Below are positions 58,692 to 64,000 of a stretch of 64,000 bases of DNA, in pieces. The position numbers were made by a program, and so were the translations under genes. The notes under the pieces were generated by a model, which had not been told where the DNA came from, made no database searches, and worked only from the letters and a program-made list of their open reading frames with translations. The stretch's first letter is position 1. Each line of letters begins with the position of its first letter. Source of the stretch: Hypoxylon rubiginosum (taxonomy: Eukaryota; Ascomycota; Sordariomycetes; Xylariales; Hypoxylaceae); contig CADCXA010000029.1 of NCBI GenBank assembly GCA_902806565.1, positions 124,001 through 188,000 of the forward strand, in the 5' to 3' direction.

Positions 58692-61600
58692 ATGCCTCCA
58701 GAATCTCGAGGAGCCAAGGCGGACGCCAGTCCAGCCGCACCTCCTAGCAAGAAAGTCAAGCTTAGTCTTGCAGCTGGCGTGTTCGTACCTGTTGTCTTAA
58801 ATATAATCAGCATTCTCATGTTCCTACGCTTCGGTTCTATCATGGGTCGTATTGGTTTTCTTGGGATGTTTGGTAGGTTTTACTAACAATATCGTATCAT
58901 CTTCGGCATCCTTATATATAAACGTTTCAACAGGTTTACTCGTTATAGCGTACATTGTCGACTTCATCACTACCCTCTCTCTATCCGCTATAGCGTCTAA
59001 TGGAGAAGTCAAGGGAGGAGGTGCTTATTACTTAATCTCAAGATCTCTCGGTCCTGAGTTTGGCGGATCCATTGGTCTCCTCTTCTACCTTGCTCAAGTC
59101 GTAAACACGTCACTCAACATCGTTGGTCTCATAGATTGTCTCAAACTAAACCTCGGGCCTCTAATACCACACGGCTACTGGGAGGGTTACGCCTTACAGA
59201 CTTGCGCTCTCGTCGTCTGCACCGCCCTAAGCCTTGCCGGGCGCGCTCTCTTCGTTCAGGCAAGCGGCGTTCTCTTTATTATACTCATCGTAGCAATCAT
59301 AAGTATACCCATTTCAGCAATTGCGAGAAGTCCCTTCGAAGATGCCACCAACGGGCTTGAATTTACCGGTTGGAGTCTTAACACCATTCGTTCTAATCTG
59401 TACCCGCACACCGATGGCCCTACATATCATGGCGTCGATACGTTTAGGGAATTATTTGGCATCCTCTTCAGCGCCACGTCTGGTATCTTCGCCGGTGCCT
59501 CGATGTCGGGTGATCTACGAAACCCGAGTAAGGCGATCCCGAAAGGAACATTATGGGCCATGGCCGGAACCTTCGTCCTCTATCTAGTTGTTATTTTATC
59601 AATGGCATCTAGCGTCACCCATCCCTCCTTTCTACGAAATACCAATGTCATCTCAGCGACAAGTATATGGCCACCGTTGATTCTCGCCGGGGAGTGTGCG
59701 ACGACATTCTTCTCAGCTTTGATGGGGATTATCGGCGGTGCCAAACTCCTCCAGGCCCTTGGACGAGATAAGCTTCTCCCAGGGCTGTCTATATTTGGAA
59801 AGGGGAACAAGCGTGACGATCCTATACTCGCAATACTGGTCACCTACATCATCGCACAGGTTGCTCTATTCGCCGATTTGAATCAGATTGCAACTTTCAT
59901 ATCCATAAGTTATCTCGTAGGTACCCCTAGTCCTCACAGGATGCTTACTCTCACGACTAATATCCCGCCCAGATGACATTCTTCGTAATGAACCTGGCGT
60001 GCTTCTTTCTAAAGATAGGATCCGCTCCCAACTTCCGACCAGCATTCAAGATATTCAGTTGGCACACTGCCTTTGCAGGAAGTGTCCTTTCCGCGGCTGC
60101 CATGTTCTTCATAGACGAAACATACGCAGCTTCGGCCATCTGCGTGCTCATTTTCCTCTTCCTTACCATACATTTTATGAGCCCTCCAAAGCACTGGGGT
60201 GATGTGTCTCAAAATCTAATCTACCACCAAGTACGAAAATACCTACTCCGGCTTAAACCTGAGCATATAAAATTTTGGAGGCCTCAGATTATACTCCTGG
60301 TCAACGATCCTCGACATCATACCCGGCTTATCCAATTCTGTAATTCTCTAAAGAAAGGATCTTTATATATCCTAGGGCATGTTATTGTAACAGACGACTT
60401 TGGTTCGGGAATACACGAGGCAAAGTTGCAACAGTCGGCCTGGACTCGGTATATCTCGGACTTCTCAAGAATTAAGGCCTTCGTTCAACTAACCATGTCA
60501 CCGAGCATCGTATGGGGTGTACGAAATCTGATTCTTTCGGCAGGCCTCGGAGGTATGCGACCTAACATAGTCATTTTAGGCTTTTACAATATGGATGATT
60601 TACGGAAATCCCGGCCGTTTGCTCATATACCTAATGTCCCTACAACGCCCACTACACCTACCATGGCCGAAGTAGGAGCAAAAACTGAAAGAAAAGCTTT
60701 AATGCGCAGACGTGGAGACACGTCTGCTCGTCTTTTAGACGGGCTTCTCCCAACTGATACGATCCGCACCGAGAGCATGATGTCTGCTGAGAGTTACCTA
60801 ACGATTCTCGAAGATCTTGCACTTCGTCACCGCCTTAACGTTGCCATCGGAAAAGGGTTCCAAACCCTAGAAACTCCCCGCCGTGATGGAAACAATACGA
60901 AGAAGTACATCGACCTCTGGCCTATCCAGATGTCAGCTGAAATCACCGATGGCAACAAAAGCGTGCTGACTACCAATTTCGACACTTGTAGGTTCCTTAT
61001 AACTTAAAAGACCCCGAAATTAAAGCTAACATGGTTATGAAGATACCTTAATCTTACAACTTGGGTACATCCTGCAGAGCGTTCCAGCGTGGAAGAAGGC
61101 ATTTCAGCTTCGCGTATTGGTATTCGTCGAGTACGAGAGCGAAGTTAAAGAGGAACAAGAACGACTCAATGCATTATTAGAGAAACTACGGATCGACGCC
61201 ACAATTCAAGTATTTTGGCTTGCTTCAGGTCAGTTGGAGAGTTACGACACTATTGTCAATGGTCGAGGAATCAACACCGACTTCGGGCGTGTTATAAACG
61301 AACTACTGAGGGATGATGAATGGTGGCAAGAGCTCCAAAGGCTGAGGACTGAAGCTTATGACATGTCTCGATCACAGGAGCTCACATCCTTAGAGCAGGT
61401 GCTTAATGCTACTAGGCGGAGAGGAAGCTCGGTCTCCAAATCTGATGCTCACTACAGCTTGCCGAAGGGAGCAGATTTTAATGAGTTGTTGGACAGGTCT
61501 AAGAAGCAAACAGTCGCAACAATTGCAAAGTTAGGTGTCAATTTCGGCATTCATACTCACCAATTGAGTTCTTCTGCATTGCATGACCAAACGGAGGATA

Positions 61601-62628
61601 ACACGCCTGATTTCAGCGACGACGACGACGACGCATCATCAGCGTCGGATGCTGACTCGAATGAAAACGGCAACACGGCGAGCAATGACGATATAGAGGA
61701 TTTCGCCCCACCACGACGGTCTAGTCTGGTAGCTTTCGCAGGCCGCCGAAGGAGCCACGGCGACATCATGCGCAGGACGGAACCAAAGAATCCAAAACAG
61801 CCCCTTATACAGCGATCGGCACACACAACCATGCCTAGTTCCTCGGGGTATGGAACAATAAACCCAAACCTGGCGCCTTCAAAACGCACACAAAATTCTG
61901 GTGACTTCCCAGGCACTGCATCAGCATCGGGTCAAACTACACCCGCCGCAGCGAAACCACCCCTAAGGCCAGCCCTTTCACGCCATTCATCAGCGAGTCG
62001 GTTCACCAGTAGACCAACACCAGAAACAACAACCTTGACTGAAGGGGAAACGGCCCCAAGGATAATGTTCTCAAAGGAAGAGGATGTGGCATCGCCTCGC
62101 GTCAGACGTCCGGCACTGTCACGGAACGCTTCCGCAGGCCCATTTTCGAGCCGACCCGTCCCGGAGACTACAGCTGGCGACGAGGACGGCCTCGGGTCCA
62201 GGCTCACGTTTGCCGAGCCCGAAGCTGCCGCGTCCGAGCCGCTGCTGAGGTCGCGAAGGAACTCGACATCTCGGAAAGAGAGTCCGCCGGATGCGCAGCT
62301 CCACCTACCCGAGCTGTTGGCCTCTTGCCGTACCGGCCAGCAGTCGTCAGACGAGGAGGTCCGCTCGACGTACTCGACGCAGAGCCTGCCGCTCTCGTTC
62401 AACGACCTGCCCAGCCGGGCCCAGCACCTCATCATCAACGAACTGATACGTCGGAACAGCGCCGACACGGCCGTGGTGCTGACGACCCTTCCGATTCCCG
62501 AAGAGGGCACGTGCAACAGCGAGGAGGCGAGCCTAAGATATCTGGCCGATATCGAGGTGCTCTGCCACGAGCTCCCGCCCGTGCTATTGGTTCTCAGTAA
62601 CAATATGACTGTGACGGTCAACTTATAA
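58692..62628 (+). CDS. VHC1: Cation-chloride cotransporter (SLC12 family), VHC1-like
   Basis: Four exons (58692-58872, 58934-59916, 59973-60987, 61043-62628) encode about 1254 residues, all in phase. The transporter core begins KLSLAAGVFVPVVLNIISILMFLRFG, then SNGEVKGGGAYYLISRSLGPEFGGSIGLLFY and GIFAGASMSGDLRNPSKAIPKGT, hallmark SLC12 segments, with about 12 membrane helices by residue 470. The long cytosolic part has the SLC12 C-terminal fold (FWRPQIILLVNDPRHH; LRIDATIQVFWLASG) and a phospho-rich Ser/Asp region, with a final conserved block (LSFNDLPSRAQHLIINELIRRNS; ELPPVLLVLSNN). Yeast Vhc1 brings K+ and Cl- into the vacuole. The location is inferred. Confidence 0.92.
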
Positions 62629-64000
62629 CATGGGATCGACCAGGGCAGGCTCGGTTCATTCTTCCTGAAGGGCATCGGCGATCCTGGAATTGTTACTTGA
62701 GATAATTTCATAATGAGGAATATGAGCAGGGCGATCTCGAAAGGGCCATACCCATGTCATGCCAGCCAACAACGGTAACTGGGTCCTCAAGTCAAGAAGC
62801 GCGAAAGACACTACGCCGACTGTTATGCCTCGCTGGTCGGCTAATGAGCTCAATATGGTAATTTCATGTTTAGAATACATTATACAGGCAATAATGATAG
62901 TTCTGGAGGGAGTCAACTCGCCGCGTAAGAGACTGTAAACTCGAACTCGGTCGTATAGAGACGTAGTATATGATAGGTAACTTAAAACTAAGATAAACCT
63001 TGAGGCAGATCGTCAACTCCGTATTCTTTTCATTTCCAGTGAATGTGACGAACTAATTTCGACATGGCATTGCCGAGCTACCTTTGGGTTTAGACAAGCA
63101 GCAATGTCTTCAACCAATTTCTGCCGTCTTCAGTTCCATCAGGATACGGTGGACGGCTTGCCACGATGGTCTTGTAGCAATTTGATTTAGAGACTACGCC
63201 GGGTCAGGATGGTTCATCTTTTGACAAATATTTCAAGTTCCTCACATTTTGGGTCCGCTTTAGACCTGCCTGACCTGCTGAAAGGAAATGTAATACCTAG
63301 GAAGTAGAGGGGGTCAGTGCACGAAAAGACAAGTGGACAATTCACGGCTAGTTAAAGTCATCCAATCTACACCTGGGTGTGGTTATTCGGACTATAGACT
63401 ATATATAGTCCATTACTCAAATGCTAGGATCTTCCCGGTCCATTCCCCCAACTCATATCAAAAGTAGGGAAGCACTTGTTCGTCTGACCTCTAGCTGGTT
63501 GAGTTACATATAAGAGTTCGAGACTCGAAATAGACTGACATGACATGTGAAATAGGTAATGAGTGCCTACATAGGTAGTAGGTATCAATGTTGAGTTCTT
63601 ATGACCCTGAATATCTTGACGCAGGGACTTCCCAGCTAATGCAAACACAAACCCAAGGTGTGACGTGGATCGTGTTTGTATCCTAGGAGTACAGCTGGCT
63701 TATTAACTATTAACCCTACGTCATGGTTGATCCCCAAGCTCCTGTTCTTTGACTTTGATGAATTTAACATAGGATTATTATTCAACATCTAAGAAACTCG
63801 CCGCCTCATCTTTGAGCTGAATCACAATGCGTTGGTTAAGAAGGCTACGGAACAAAGGACAAAGCATCCCTTGTGATTCCGTCCCTTGCACACAATGACA
63901 TGACGTGTGATGAGAACCACGACCGATGGATACATAACGAAGGAAAGGGGCCATATATCTGACTCAAGTTCAAAGAATTCCCTTCATTAATGACTTGAAG
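62629..64000. other. Intergenic region at window end
   Basis: No gene, repeat array or RNA gene was recognised. Short frames (for example 62656-62916 and 63424-63648, minus) have no domain character. It is moderately AT-rich, with a TAGACTATATATAGTC-like near-palindrome near 63400. Confidence 0.55.

Noticed and set aside
61932..62711. 259-codon minus-strand open frame
   Set aside because: Antisense to the VHC1-like C-terminal exon, which continues the SLC12 protein in phase.

Overview
The window is nuclear DNA from a filamentous ascomycete (Pezizomycotina; gene content and intron style fit Sordariomycetes, genus not determinable by eye). The evidence is short GT..AG introns (mostly about 50-100 nt) with CTAAC/CTGAC-type branch points, Zn2Cys6 regulators, an NmrA homologue, a DUF4048 protein, an RFTS-domain heterochromatin-type protein and gene families typical of this group. 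I rebuilt 18 protein genes by splicing in-frame exons by eye; every junction keeps phase except the last intron of the RFTS-domain gene. No transposon, CRISPR array, rRNA or intact tRNA gene was recognised.

Layout. 1-18.6 kb: an ATP-dependent DNA ligase cut by the window start (minus), a DUF4048 protein (plus), the tRNA pseudouridine-55 synthase PUS4 (minus), an RFTS-domain DIM-7/Raf2-like protein (plus), MKT1 (minus) and a 2-oxoglutarate/Fe(II) oxygenase (plus). Successive genes alternate in strand, so neighbours share either start regions or 3' ends.

18.6-39.2 kb is sparse. It holds only three genes, all on the minus strand and all regulators: an NmrA-type nitrogen repressor and two unrelated Zn2Cys6 transcription factors, separated by non-coding stretches of up to 5.6 kb. 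These stretches carry a (TGTC)n tetranucleotide array, dispersed GGTAGGTA words and a tRNA-like fragment split by a poly-T run.

39.2-64 kb is compact and mostly housekeeping: a small membrane protein, a lysine-rich nuclear-type protein, an F-box-like protein, POL31 (DNA polymerase delta subunit 2), YTM1 (60S ribosome assembly), a WRN-type 3'-5' exonuclease, LSM5, RPB11, an AVT3-type vacuolar amino-acid transporter and a VHC1-type cation-chloride cotransporter. POL31 and YTM1 are divergent, with two ACGCGT (MCB/MBF) boxes close to POL31. The last two genes are a divergent pair of probable vacuolar-membrane transporters. The final 1.4 kb shows nothing recognisable.

I did not find a convincing new multi-gene system. 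The most interesting points are the apparent non-canonical intron in the DIM-7/Raf2-like gene, the MCB pair at POL31, the divergent vacuolar transporter pair, the regulator-only gene-poor block, the very small first exons of MKT1 and RPB11, and the tRNA-like remnant.
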